Shown piece by piece: positions 53,236 through 64,000 of a stretch of 64,000 bases of DNA. The DNA lies in assembly GCF_022846655.1 (NCBI RefSeq), contig NZ_AP025667.1:2331001-2395000 (forward strand), read 5' to 3'. Both the position numbers and the translations under genes were made by a program. The notes beneath the pieces were generated by a model. That model saw nothing but the letters and a program-made list of their open reading frames with translations, ran no database searches and was not told the origin of the DNA. How positions within the stretch are numbered: position 1 is the first letter of the stretch; every line of letters starts with the position of its first letter. This DNA comes from Streptomyces seoulensis (GTDB lineage: Bacteria; Actinomycetota; Actinomycetes; Streptomycetales; Streptomycetaceae).

Positions 53236-55980
53236 ATGCGGTTTCGCGGGAAGTCGATCCGCCGGAAGATCGTGGCGCTGCTTCTCGTGCCGCTGGTGTC
53301 CCTGACCGTCGTCTGGGGCTTCGCCACCGTTCTCACCGGCAGCGAGGTCGCCCAGCTCCTGCGCGTCTCCCGCGCGGTGAAGGACATCGGCCACCCCACC
53401 GAGGACACCGTCCGCGACCTCCAGCGCGAGCGCCGCCAGAGCCTCGTCTACCTCGCGGACCCGCGTGCCGCGAACGCCCTCGCCACGCTGCACCGCTCCC
53501 GCACGGCCACCGACCAGGCCCTCGCCACCCTCCGCGCCAACGCCCGGAACCGCGAGACCCGCGACGCGATCCGCGGCGAGGACGGCGAACGGCTCACCAC
53601 CGCCCTGGACGCCCTCGGCGGTCTGGAGTCCCTGCGCCGCAGCGTCGAGGCGCGCACCGTCAGCCGCGCCGAGGCCCTCGACCTCTACAACCGCCTGGTC
53701 GACCCCTGCTACGCCCTGGTCGCCGCGGTCGACGGCGTCGACGACGTGGAGATGGACAAGCAGGCCGCGGCCCTCGTCAACACCGGCCGCGCCCGCGAAC
53801 TCCTCTCCCGCGAGGACGCCCTGCTCGGCTCCGCGCTGGTCGTCGGCAGCCTCTCCCGCGCGGAGGCCCGCGAGATCTCCGACCTCGTCGCCCAGCGCAC
53901 CCTGCTCTACGACGTCAGCCTCCCGCTGCTGCCCGCCCCGGAACGCGACCGGTACGACCGGTACTGGCACAACGCGGCCACCGCACCCCTCAGGACGGCG
54001 GAGCGCGATGTCGTCGAGACCGGCGCCGGCATCCCGCGCGGTGTCACCACCGCGAGCTGGCACGCCGTCGCCGGAGGCGTCCTGGAAGACCTCGGCACCA
54101 TGGAGGACCAGGCAGGCTCCCGCTTCCGGGACCGGGTACGGCCCGTCGCCTACGGCGTCATCGCCCAGGCCGCCGTCGCCGGTGTCCTCGGCCTCGCGGC
54201 CCTCCTCGTCTCCCTCGTCCTGTCCGTGCGCGTCGGCCGCCGCCTCATCCGCGACCTGAAGCGGCTGCGGACGGAGGCGCACGAGGCGTCCGCTGTCCGG
54301 CTGCCCCACGTGATGCGGCGCCTCTCCGCCGGGGAACCGGTCGACGTGGAGAGCGAGGTGCCCCGGCCGGAGTACGACCAGAACGAGATCGGCGAGGTGG
54401 GCCGGGCCCTCAACACCCTCCAGCGGGCCGCCGTCGAGGCCGCCGTCAAGCAGTCCGAGCTGCGCGCCGGCGTCTCCGAGGTGTTCGTCAACCTCGCCCG
54501 CCGCAGCCAGGTGCTCCTGCACAAGCAGCTCACCCTGCTGGACACCATGGAACGCCGCACCGAGGACACCGACGAACTCGCCGACCTCTTCCGGCTGGAC
54601 CACCTCACCACCCGCATGCGCCGGCACGCCGAGGGCCTGGTGATCCTCTCCGGCGCCGCACCCTCCAGGCAGTGGCGCCGACCGGTACGGCTCATGGACG
54701 TCGTCCGCGCCTCCGTCGCCGAGGTGGAGGACTACGAGCGCCTCGAGGTACGGCGGCTGCCGCGCGTCGCCGTCATCGGCCCGGCCGTCTCCGACCTCAC
54801 CCACCTCGTGGCCGAGCTCCTGGAGAACGCCACGCTGTTCTCGCCCCCGCACACCAACGTCCACGTGGTGGGGGAGCGGGTCGCCAACGGCTTCGCCCTG
54901 GAGATCCACGACCGCGGCCTCGGCATGACCGCCGAGGCGCTGCTCGACGCCAACCTCCGGCTCGCGGAGACCCCCGAGTTCGAGCTGTCCGACACCGACC
55001 GTCTCGGCCTCTTCGTGGTCAGCCGTCTCGCCCAGCGCCAGCACGTCCGCGTCTCCCTCCAGCCCTCTCCCTACGGCGGCACCACCGCCGTCGTCCTCAT
55101 CCCCGACGCGCTGCTGACCGACGACGCCCCCGACACCAACGGCATCGGCATCCGGCTCGGCGACCTGTCCAAGGAGACCGAACGGACCAGGGAGCGCGTT
55201 ACTGCCCGGCCCCAGCCCGTGGCGCGAGTGGTGGACGAACCGGCCGGGCTGGGCGCCTCCGTGGACCGACGCGCTCTCGACACCTCCGCCGAAACGTTTC
55301 CGGGGGCCCTGGCCGACGAGGACAGCGAGCTCGGCGGCATCTTCCGCGCCCGCAGCCTCGCGCCGGCCGACGCCCTGGACCCCGCCGACGGGTCCGGCCC
55401 GCTCTTCCCGCCGCCCCGGCCCGAGCCGCCGAAGCTGGTGAGCTCGCACGGCGAACCCGTCACCTCGCGCGCGGAACCCTTCGGCGCCGAACCCGACGGC
55501 CCGCCCCCGCTGCCCACCCGGCGCCGCGGCGACTCCGGCAGGCGCCCCACCCCCCGGACCGCCCGCACCGCCACCGCCGAGCAGCCCGAGCCCCCGTCCG
55601 CCGGCCCCGACGCGATGCCCCCGGAGCTCCCGCGGCGGACCCGGCCCGACCCGAGCGCCCCCGACCCGATCAGCTCGGCGGCCTCCCACGGAACCGCACC
55701 CGCCGGACCTGTCCCCGGGACCACCCGGCCCGCGGCGGCCGACGGCACCGCCCCGCTGCCCCGGCGCGTGCGCCAGGCCAACCTGGCGCCACAGCTTCGC
55801 CGCGAACCCGAGCGGCGTACCGAGAACACCTCCGAGCCCGCCGTACGCGACGCCGACGAGGTCCGCACCCGGATGGCCTCGCTCCAGCGCGGCTGGGAGC
55901 GCGGCCGCGAGGAGAACGCTGAGGGCGACCGAGCCCACAGCGGCACAGCACAAGGAACGACTGAGGGAGACGGTCGATGA
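53236..55980 (+). CDS. cvnA: conservon sensor protein CvnA (NIT-HAMP-HATPase)
   Basis: A 914-residue membrane histidine-kinase-like protein. Helix 1 (residues 10-30, IVALLLVPLVSLTVVWGFAT) is followed by a nitrate/nitrite-sensing-type extracellular domain. Helix 2 comes next (about 304-331, IAQAAVAGVLGLAALLVSLV), then HAMP, a helical part (LFRLDHLTTRMRRHAEGLVI) and a HATPase_c domain (N-box AELLENATLFS, then DRGLGMTAEALL). The last 270 residues are a Pro/Arg-rich disordered tail. Conservon kinases are thought to signal through the CvnB-D proteins and not through a response regulator. ATG 53236 behind GGGGAGG. Overlaps cvnB by four bases. Confidence 0.9.
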   Translation: MRFRGKSIRRKIVALLLVPLVSLTVVWGFATVLTGSEVAQLLRVSRAVKDIGHPTEDTVRDLQRERRQSLVYLADPRAANALATLHRSRTATDQALATLRANARNRETRDAIRGEDGERLTTALDALGGLESLRRSVEARTVSRAEALDLYNRLVDPCYALVAAVDGVDDVEMDKQAAALVNTGRARELLSREDALLGSALVVGSLSRAEAREISDLVAQRTLLYDVSLPLLPAPERDRYDRYWHNAATAPLRTAERDVVETGAGIPRGVTTASWHAVAGGVLEDLGTMEDQAGSRFRDRVRPVAYGVIAQAAVAGVLGLAALLVSLVLSVRVGRRLIRDLKRLRTEAHEASAVRLPHVMRRLSAGEPVDVESEVPRPEYDQNEIGEVGRALNTLQRAAVEAAVKQSELRAGVSEVFVNLARRSQVLLHKQLTLLDTMERRTEDTDELADLFRLDHLTTRMRRHAEGLVILSGAAPSRQWRRPVRLMDVVRASVAEVEDYERLEVRRLPRVAVIGPAVSDLTHLVAELLENATLFSPPHTNVHVVGERVANGFALEIHDRGLGMTAEALLDANLRLAETPEFELSDTDRLGLFVVSRLAQRQHVRVSLQPSPYGGTTAVVLIPDALLTDDAPDTNGIGIRLGDLSKETERTRERVTARPQPVARVVDEPAGLGASVDRRALDTSAETFPGALADEDSELGGIFRARSLAPADALDPADGSGPLFPPPRPEPPKLVSSHGEPVTSRAEPFGAEPDGPPPLPTRRRGDSGRRPTPRTARTATAEQPEPPSAGPDAMPPELPRRTRPDPSAPDPISSAASHGTAPAGPVPGTTRPAAADGTAPLPRRVRQANLAPQLRREPERRTENTSEPAVRDADEVRTRMASLQRGWERGREENAEGDRAHSGTAQGTTEGDGR

Positions 55981-56411
55981 CCGCACCGAATGCGACCGGC
56001 CACACGGACACCAAGAAGAAGGAGCTGAACTGGCTCCTCGACGACCTGGTCGACCGGGTCGCCAGCATCCGCAAGGCCGTCGTCCTGTCCGGCGACGGCC
56101 TGGCCATGGGGGTGTCCTCGGACCTGACCAGGGAGGACAGCGAACACCTGGCCGCCGTGGCCTCCGGCTTCCACAGCCTTGCCAAGGGCGTGGGCCGCCA
56201 CTTCGAAGCGGGCACCGTCCGGCAGACCGTGGTCGAGCTGGACGACGCCTTCCTCTTCGTGACCGCGGCCGGTGACGGGAGCTGCCTCGCCGTGTTCTCG
56301 GACGCCGACTCCGACGTGGGCCAGGTCGCCTACGAGATGACACTGCTGGTGAAGCGGGTCGGCGTCCATCTGGGCAGTGCCCCGCGCAGCGAGCCGCCCG
56401 CGGGCGGGTAG
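55977..56411 (+). CDS. cvnB: roadblock/LC7 protein CvnB
   Basis: A 144-residue roadblock/LC7 protein (LNWLLDDLVDRVASIRKAVV; LSGDGLAMGVSSDLTREDSE). In conservons it binds the CvnD GTPase and acts as an adapter or GTPase regulator. Its ATG overlaps the cvnA stop (ATGA), as is standard in these operons. Confidence 0.93.
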   Translation: MTAPNATGHTDTKKKELNWLLDDLVDRVASIRKAVVLSGDGLAMGVSSDLTREDSEHLAAVASGFHSLAKGVGRHFEAGTVRQTVVELDDAFLFVTAAGDGSCLAVFSDADSDVGQVAYEMTLLVKRVGVHLGSAPRSEPPAGG

Positions 56412-56421
56412 TCGTCAAGAC

Positions 56422-56817
56422 ATGAGCGGAGAGGGTCAGAGAAGCGGCCACTGGTTCGACGACGAGGCGGGTCCCGTCGTCCGCCCGTACGCCATGACAC
56501 GTGGCCGCACCACCAGCCCCGGCCAGCACGTCCTCGATCTGATCGCGGTCGTCGTCACGGAACCGGACGCCGGCGACCCCGAGGAGGACCCGACGCTGGC
56601 GCCGGAGCACGTGGAGATCGTCGGGCTCTGCCGGGACGAACCGCAGTCGGTCGCCGAACTCGCCGCCGGGCTCGACCTTCCCGTAGGCGTCGTACGCGTC
56701 CTGATCGGCGACCTCGTGCACGCCGAACTCGTCCATGTGACCCGCCCGGTGCCCCCGGCCGAGCTGCCGGACGAGAGTATTCTGCGTGACGTGATCGACG
56801 GCCTCCGGGCGCTGTGA
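56422..56817 (+). CDS. cvnC: DUF742 protein CvnC
   Basis: A 131-residue DUF742 protein. The conserved start WFDDEAGPVVRPYAMTRGRT and a winged-helix-like end (PQSVAELAAGLDLPVGVVRV) are seen. DUF742 proteins occur only in conservons and may bind DNA or the CvnA kinase. It starts 10 bases after cvnB. Normally cvnD follows directly, but here a large oxoprolinase gene intervenes. Confidence 0.92.
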   Translation: MSGEGQRSGHWFDDEAGPVVRPYAMTRGRTTSPGQHVLDLIAVVVTEPDAGDPEEDPTLAPEHVEIVGLCRDEPQSVAELAAGLDLPVGVVRVLIGDLVHAELVHVTRPVPPAELPDESILRDVIDGLRAL

Positions 56818-56841
56818 CCAGCGCGGAAGCGGGGTGGTGAC

Positions 56842-60475
<3,634 letters not shown>

Positions 60476-60498
<23 letters not shown>

Positions 60499-61084
60499 CC
60501 GCGGCAAGCCCCCCGTCGAGCCCGTCACGCTCAAGATCCTGGTGGCCGGAGGGTTCGGCGTCGGCAAGACCACCATGGTCGGCGCGGTCAGCGAGATCCG
60601 GCCGCTGCGCACCGAGGAGGTGCTGACCGAGGCCGGGCGGCCCGTCGACGACACCGACGGCGTCGAGAGCAAGCGCACCACCACGGTGGCCATGGACTTC
60701 GGGCGCATCACCCTCCGCGCCGACCTCGTGCTCTACCTGTTCGGCACGCCCGGCCAGGAGCGGTTCTGGTTCATGTGGGACGAGCTGTCCGAGGGTGCGC
60801 TCGGCGCGGTCGTCCTGGCCGACACGCGCCGCCTGGAGGACTGCTTCGCGGCCGTCGACTACTTCGAGCGGCGGTCGATCCCGTTCGTCGTCGGCGTCAA
60901 CTGCTTCGAGGGAGCAGACCGTTACCCCGCCGAGTCGGTCCGCAAGGCGCTCGACCTCGACCCGGAAGTGCCCGTGCTGCTGACCGACGCCCGCGACCGG
61001 GAATCGGTCAAGACCGTGCTGATCGGGGTCGTCCAGCACGCCATGGAGCTGGCCGCCGAACGCCGCCGCGCCCTCGCCACCTGA
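60476..61084 (+). CDS. cvnD: conservon GTP-binding protein CvnD
   Basis: A 202-residue Ras-like GTPase. G1 loop [14 protein letters not shown], switch region [15 protein letters not shown] and G3 [15 protein letters not shown] are present. The G4 motif is [10 protein letters not shown] and not NKxD, as is common for CvnD proteins. It would signal with CvnA-C at the membrane. ATG 60476 is behind AGGAG and lies within the end of the oxoprolinase gene. A strong hairpin follows the stop. Confidence 0.93.
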
Positions 61085-61112
61085 CGGGTGGGGCGGGCCC
61101 GCCCCACCCGTC
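61083..61112 (+). terminator. conservon terminator
   Basis: A perfect 15+15 palindrome with no spacer: GACGGGTGGGGCGGG (61083-61097) and its complement (61098-61112), overlapping the cvnD stop. Confidence 0.8.
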
Positions 61113-61160
61113 CCGCCGGCACCCCGCGACACACCCGCCGTGATCGGATACAGTCCGCGC

Positions 61161-61694
61161 GTGTCCGAGAATCAGCAGCCGTCCGCCAACTCCGGCCCCG
61201 GCTCCCACTGTTCGAGCTGCGGAGCCCCCTACGGGGACGGTGTCACCGGCTGGCCGCGCACCTGCCCCTCCTGCGGCACCACCGCCTACCGCAACCCGCT
61301 GCCGGTGGCCGTCGTGCTCCAGCCCGTGTACGACACCCATGGCGCCGCCCTGGTCGTCATCACCCGGACCGTCGCCCCGCAGCGCGGCGGCGTCGCCCTG
61401 CCCGGCGGCTTCGTCGACGACCGCGAGGACTGGAAGCACGCCGCCGTCCGCGAACTGCGCGAGGAGACCGGCATCGAGGCCGACGCCCGCGACCTGCGGC
61501 TGGTCGACGCCATGAGCTCGCCCGACGGCCATCTGCTCCTCTTCGGGCTCCTCCCGGAACGCCCGGCCGACGCCCTGCCGTCCTCCTCCGCCACCGACGA
61601 GACCGAGGGCTGGCACCTGCTGCGCGGCCCCGAGGAACTCGCCTTCCCGCTGCACACCCTGGCCGTCCGCGCCTGGTTCCAGGGCCGCTACTGA
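61161..61694 (+). CDS. NUDIX hydrolase with zinc ribbon
   Basis: A 177-residue NUDIX hydrolase. An N-terminal zinc ribbon (CSSCG ... CPSCG, residues about 17-40) precedes the NUDIX box at GGFVDDREDWKHAAVRELRE plus ETGIE, which fits GX5EX7REUXEEXGU exactly. Enzymes of this layout hydrolyse nucleoside diphosphate derivatives such as NADH; substrate unknown. GTG 61161 is chosen: TACAGT eight bases upstream looks like a -10, so the mRNA may be leaderless. GTG 61140 is the alternative. It overlaps the convergent GH31-like gene by seven bases. Confidence 0.88.
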   Translation: MSENQQPSANSGPGSHCSSCGAPYGDGVTGWPRTCPSCGTTAYRNPLPVAVVLQPVYDTHGAALVVITRTVAPQRGGVALPGGFVDDREDWKHAAVRELREETGIEADARDLRLVDAMSSPDGHLLLFGLLPERPADALPSSSATDETEGWHLLRGPEELAFPLHTLAVRAWFQGRY

Positions 61695-64000
61695 CCGTCG
61701 GCGGCCCCGCCGAGCCCCCGCACCCGCACCGGCCGGGACGGCTCGGCGGTGCCGCCGTCCCACTCCCTGGTGACGACCACGCGCGTGCCGTCCCAGCGGG
61801 TGACGTACCGCTCGATCTCCGGCCCACCCCAGCCGTCGCCCGCATCCGGCACCACGAGACCGCCCCCGGACCGCCCCGGAGCGGGCGGCCACACCTCCAG
61901 CTCCAGGGCGCCGTCCGCACCCCGCACCGGGACGACGGCACCCGCGCGCGCCAGCACCGGGATCCGCGACCGCGGCGCGTCCACCAGTACCTGCCCCGGA
62001 CCCTCGTACGCCCGCTCCGTCACCGTGTCGTACCAGCGCCCCCGGGGCAGCCGCACCGCGCGCCGCTCGGTGCCGGGGTCCAGCACGGGCGCCACCAGCA
62101 GACTGTCGCCCAGCAGGAACGCGTCCTCGCAGTCCCGCAGCCCCCGGTCCTCTGGCGCCCCCCACCACACCGGCCTCACGAAGGGCGCCCCCGTCCACCG
62201 GGCGAGGTGCGAGAGCGTCACGAAGTACGGCGACAGCCGGCGCCGTTCGAGCAGCGCCACGCGCGCGTGCTCCAGCACCCCCGCCCCGAACTCCCACGGC
62301 TCCCCGCGCGCCCGCGCGCCCGTGTGCGTGCGGAACAGCGGCAGATACGCGCCGAGCTGGAACCACCGCAGATACAGCTCAGGCGACGGATCACCGCCCA
62401 GCCCGCCCACGTCCGTCCCCGAGTACGGCACCCCGCACAGGCCCAGCCCCAGCACCAGCGACAACGACGCCCGGAGCCCCGGCCAGCCCGTCGGCACCTC
62501 CCCCGACCACACACCCCCGTACCGCTGCGACCCCGCCCAGCCGGACCGGGACAGCACGAAGGGCCGCCCGTCGGGCGAGAGTTCGCGCAGCCCCTCGTAC
62601 GCCGCCCGCGCCATGCACAGCGCGTCCACGTTGTGCGCCTCCCGGTGGTCGCCGCCGCGCCCCTCCAGCGCGTGCCGGGCCGAGCGCGGCAGCGGGGGCT
62701 CCCCGAACGCGTCCCGCGCGGACGGCTCGTGGGCGCCGTGCCAGAACCCGGCGAACCCCTGATCCAGCCGCTCCTCGTAGAGCCCGCCCCACCACGCGCG
62801 CGCCCGCGCGTGCGTGAAGTCCGGGAACACCGACTCACCGGAGCGCCCCTCACCCCGCACCGTCCGCCCCGACGCGTCCCGCACGAACGCGTCCACGGCC
62901 GACCCGCCCTCGTACACCGCGTCCCCCGGCACCACCCGTACCGCCGCGTCGACGGCCGACACCAGCCGTACACCGTCCCGGCGCAGCTCCTCGGCGAGCA
63001 CCGCCAGCTTGGGGAAGCGGTCCGGGTCGACGGTGAAGGGCCGGCCGTCGTCGTGATGGCCGGCGTCCAGATGCAGTGCGTCGAGTGGCAGATCGCGCTC
63101 CTGGAATCCCGCGACGGCCTCGCGCACCTCCTGCTCGTCCCCGAAGTCCCGCGCGTGCTGATGGCCCAGCGCCCACGCGGGCGGCAGCGCGGGCGCGCCG
63201 GTCAGCGACACCCAGGCGTTGAGCACGCGCGCGGGGGTGCCCACGATCACCCAGCAGCGCAGCGGACCCCCCTCCATCCGCACCTCGCAGCGCCCGGCCC
63301 GGTCGTGCCCGGAACCCGCCCCCTCCTCGCCCTCCCGCAGCACCACCGTCCCGTCCCACGTGGTGTCGTGGAACACCAGATGCGCCGCGGCGTCCGCCAC
63401 CACCAACTGCGCCGGCATGGCCAGGGGTATCGCGTCGCCGTTCCACAGCCGGTACGTCCCGTCCCGCAGCCGGGGCCCCTCGGTGCGCCCACCCAGGCCG
63501 AAGAACCGGGCGTCCGCCGCCACCTCGGCCCGCTGCGTCCAGCGGGCGTTACCTCCCGCCAGGGGCTCCCACCAGCGCGGCGGCAGCTCCCGGCGCAGCA
63601 CCAGCCCGCCGGGCGTGCACACCTCCACCGCCCCGTGCCGGGAGACCACCACCGTCACCCGCTCGGCCACCACCCGCCAGCCGCCGTCCTTGTCCGGCTC
63701 CAGCAGCGCCCGAGGGTCCACCTCCGGCGGCCCGCCGGCCAGCGCGTACGACGGCTCCGGCCCCGCCCCGTCCCAGCCCAGGAACACCGCCCCGCCGACC
63801 GCCACCACGATCCGCAGCTCCGAGCGCGCGAACCGGATCACCCCACCACCCGGCTCCGGCTGAGCATCCCGCACCTGACCTGGCACCCGTGCCCGCTCCG
63901 CGCCTCTGGGCGGCAGCCCCACGGCGTCGCTGCGCCTGCGGTGCCAGGCCGCCCGCACCGCCCGTACTCCTCGCGCGGCACGCCCCGCGCCGACCCCACC
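61688..64000 (-). CDS. GH31-family glycosidase-like protein, catalytic residues altered, edge-truncated
   Basis: A glycoside hydrolase family 31 (alpha-glucosidase/xylosidase type) protein of at least 771 residues; the frame is open to the right edge, so the N-terminus may lie outside. The fold is clear: a beta-rich N-terminal part, the barrel (WALGHQHARDFGDEQEVREA, LDALHLDAGHHDD), then GDHREAHNVDALCMARA, SRSGWAGSQRYGGVW and GLCGVPYSGTDVGG. The usual nucleophile motif FWxDMNEP is FWHGAHEP here (Asp to Gly at 62735-62737). The acid/base WSGD is WSGE (62498-62500). It may be inactive, or a carbohydrate-binding or altered enzyme. An in-frame GTG at 63958 is possible but not certain as start. Confidence 0.82.
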   Translation of the reverse strand, partial: GGVGAGRAARGVRAVRAAWHRRRSDAVGLPPRGAERARVPGQVRDAQPEPGGGVIRFARSELRIVVAVGGAVFLGWDGAGPEPSYALAGGPPEVDPRALLEPDKDGGWRVVAERVTVVVSRHGAVEVCTPGGLVLRRELPPRWWEPLAGGNARWTQRAEVAADARFFGLGGRTEGPRLRDGTYRLWNGDAIPLAMPAQLVVADAAAHLVFHDTTWDGTVVLREGEEGAGSGHDRAGRCEVRMEGGPLRCWVIVGTPARVLNAWVSLTGAPALPPAWALGHQHARDFGDEQEVREAVAGFQERDLPLDALHLDAGHHDDGRPFTVDPDRFPKLAVLAEELRRDGVRLVSAVDAAVRVVPGDAVYEGGSAVDAFVRDASGRTVRGEGRSGESVFPDFTHARARAWWGGLYEERLDQGFAGFWHGAHEPSARDAFGEPPLPRSARHALEGRGGDHREAHNVDALCMARAAYEGLRELSPDGRPFVLSRSGWAGSQRYGGVWSGEVPTGWPGLRASLSLVLGLGLCGVPYSGTDVGGLGGDPSPELYLRWFQLGAYLPLFRTHTGARARGEPWEFGAGVLEHARVALLERRRLSPYFVTLSHLARWTGAPFVRPVWWGAPEDRGLRDCEDAFLLGDSLLVAPVLDPGTERRAVRLPRGRWYDTVTERAYEGPGQVLVDAPRSRIPVLARAGAVVPVRGADGALELEVWPPAPGRSGGGLVVPDAGDGWGGPEIERYVTRWDGTRVVVTREWDGGTAEPSRPVRVRGLGGAADGQ

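Noticed and set aside
61688..64000. Frameshifted GH31 pseudogene
   Set aside because: The frame is continuous and conserved on both sides of the altered catalytic motifs, so substitutions and not frameshifts are responsible.

Overview
The window is a high-GC actinobacterial chromosome segment, almost certainly Streptomyces. It carries RbpA, a SmeA/SffA sporulation pair, a conservon (CvnA-D), mycothiol-linked formaldehyde detoxification, many four-base gene overlaps and several likely leaderless starts. No insertion sequence, integrase, CRISPR array, rRNA or tRNA was recognised. Synteny recalled from memory matches the S. coelicolor ppm1-fxsA-rbpA region (about SCO1440 downwards).

Region by region: 1-2 kb is the end of a riboflavin/histidine operon (ribH, hisE, hisG, PH-domain protein). 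2.2-4.7 kb holds two overlapping CNNM/CorC-type CBS transporters. 4.7-18 kb is a mixed set: TPR-AAA+ ATPase, P-loop kinase without an ordinary start codon, amino acid permease, secreted C39-like peptidase, TetR, acyl-CoA dehydrogenase, Lrp and a YtcJ-type amidohydrolase. 18-23 kb has ppm1, fxsA, rbpA (with a sigma-R promoter), an MFS protein, GDPD and yczE. A divergent MocR regulator and the smeA-sffA operon follow, then an ankyrin protein and a HEAT-like protein preceded by mini-ORFs.

29-34 kb is a tightly coupled 5-oxoproline operon (MFS, DUF1445, PxpA, PxpB, PxpC) with a divergent GntR regulator and a perfect palindrome between the -35 and -10 of the operon promoter. 34.4-41.6 kb is a three-gene operon whose last product is a 1550-residue SMC/MukB-like ATPase. 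It resembles the JetABC/MksFEB part of Wadjet/MukBEF-like systems, but there is no JetD/MksG. This is the best candidate for a poorly described system here.

41.7-52.3 kb is a coherent glycine betaine catabolic island: permease, Rieske monooxygenase, monomeric sarcosine-oxidase-like enzyme, dimethylglycine-dehydrogenase/GcvT fusion, mycothiol-dependent formaldehyde dehydrogenase and an IclR regulator, with divergent Rieske ferredoxin and ferredoxin reductase. Together they would demethylate betaine to glycine and oxidise the formaldehyde released. 53-61 kb is a conservon in which a 1218-residue ATP-dependent 5-oxoprolinase/hydantoinase gene sits between cvnC and cvnD. The window ends with a NUDIX hydrolase and a GH31-like protein that has lost both usual catalytic aspartates.
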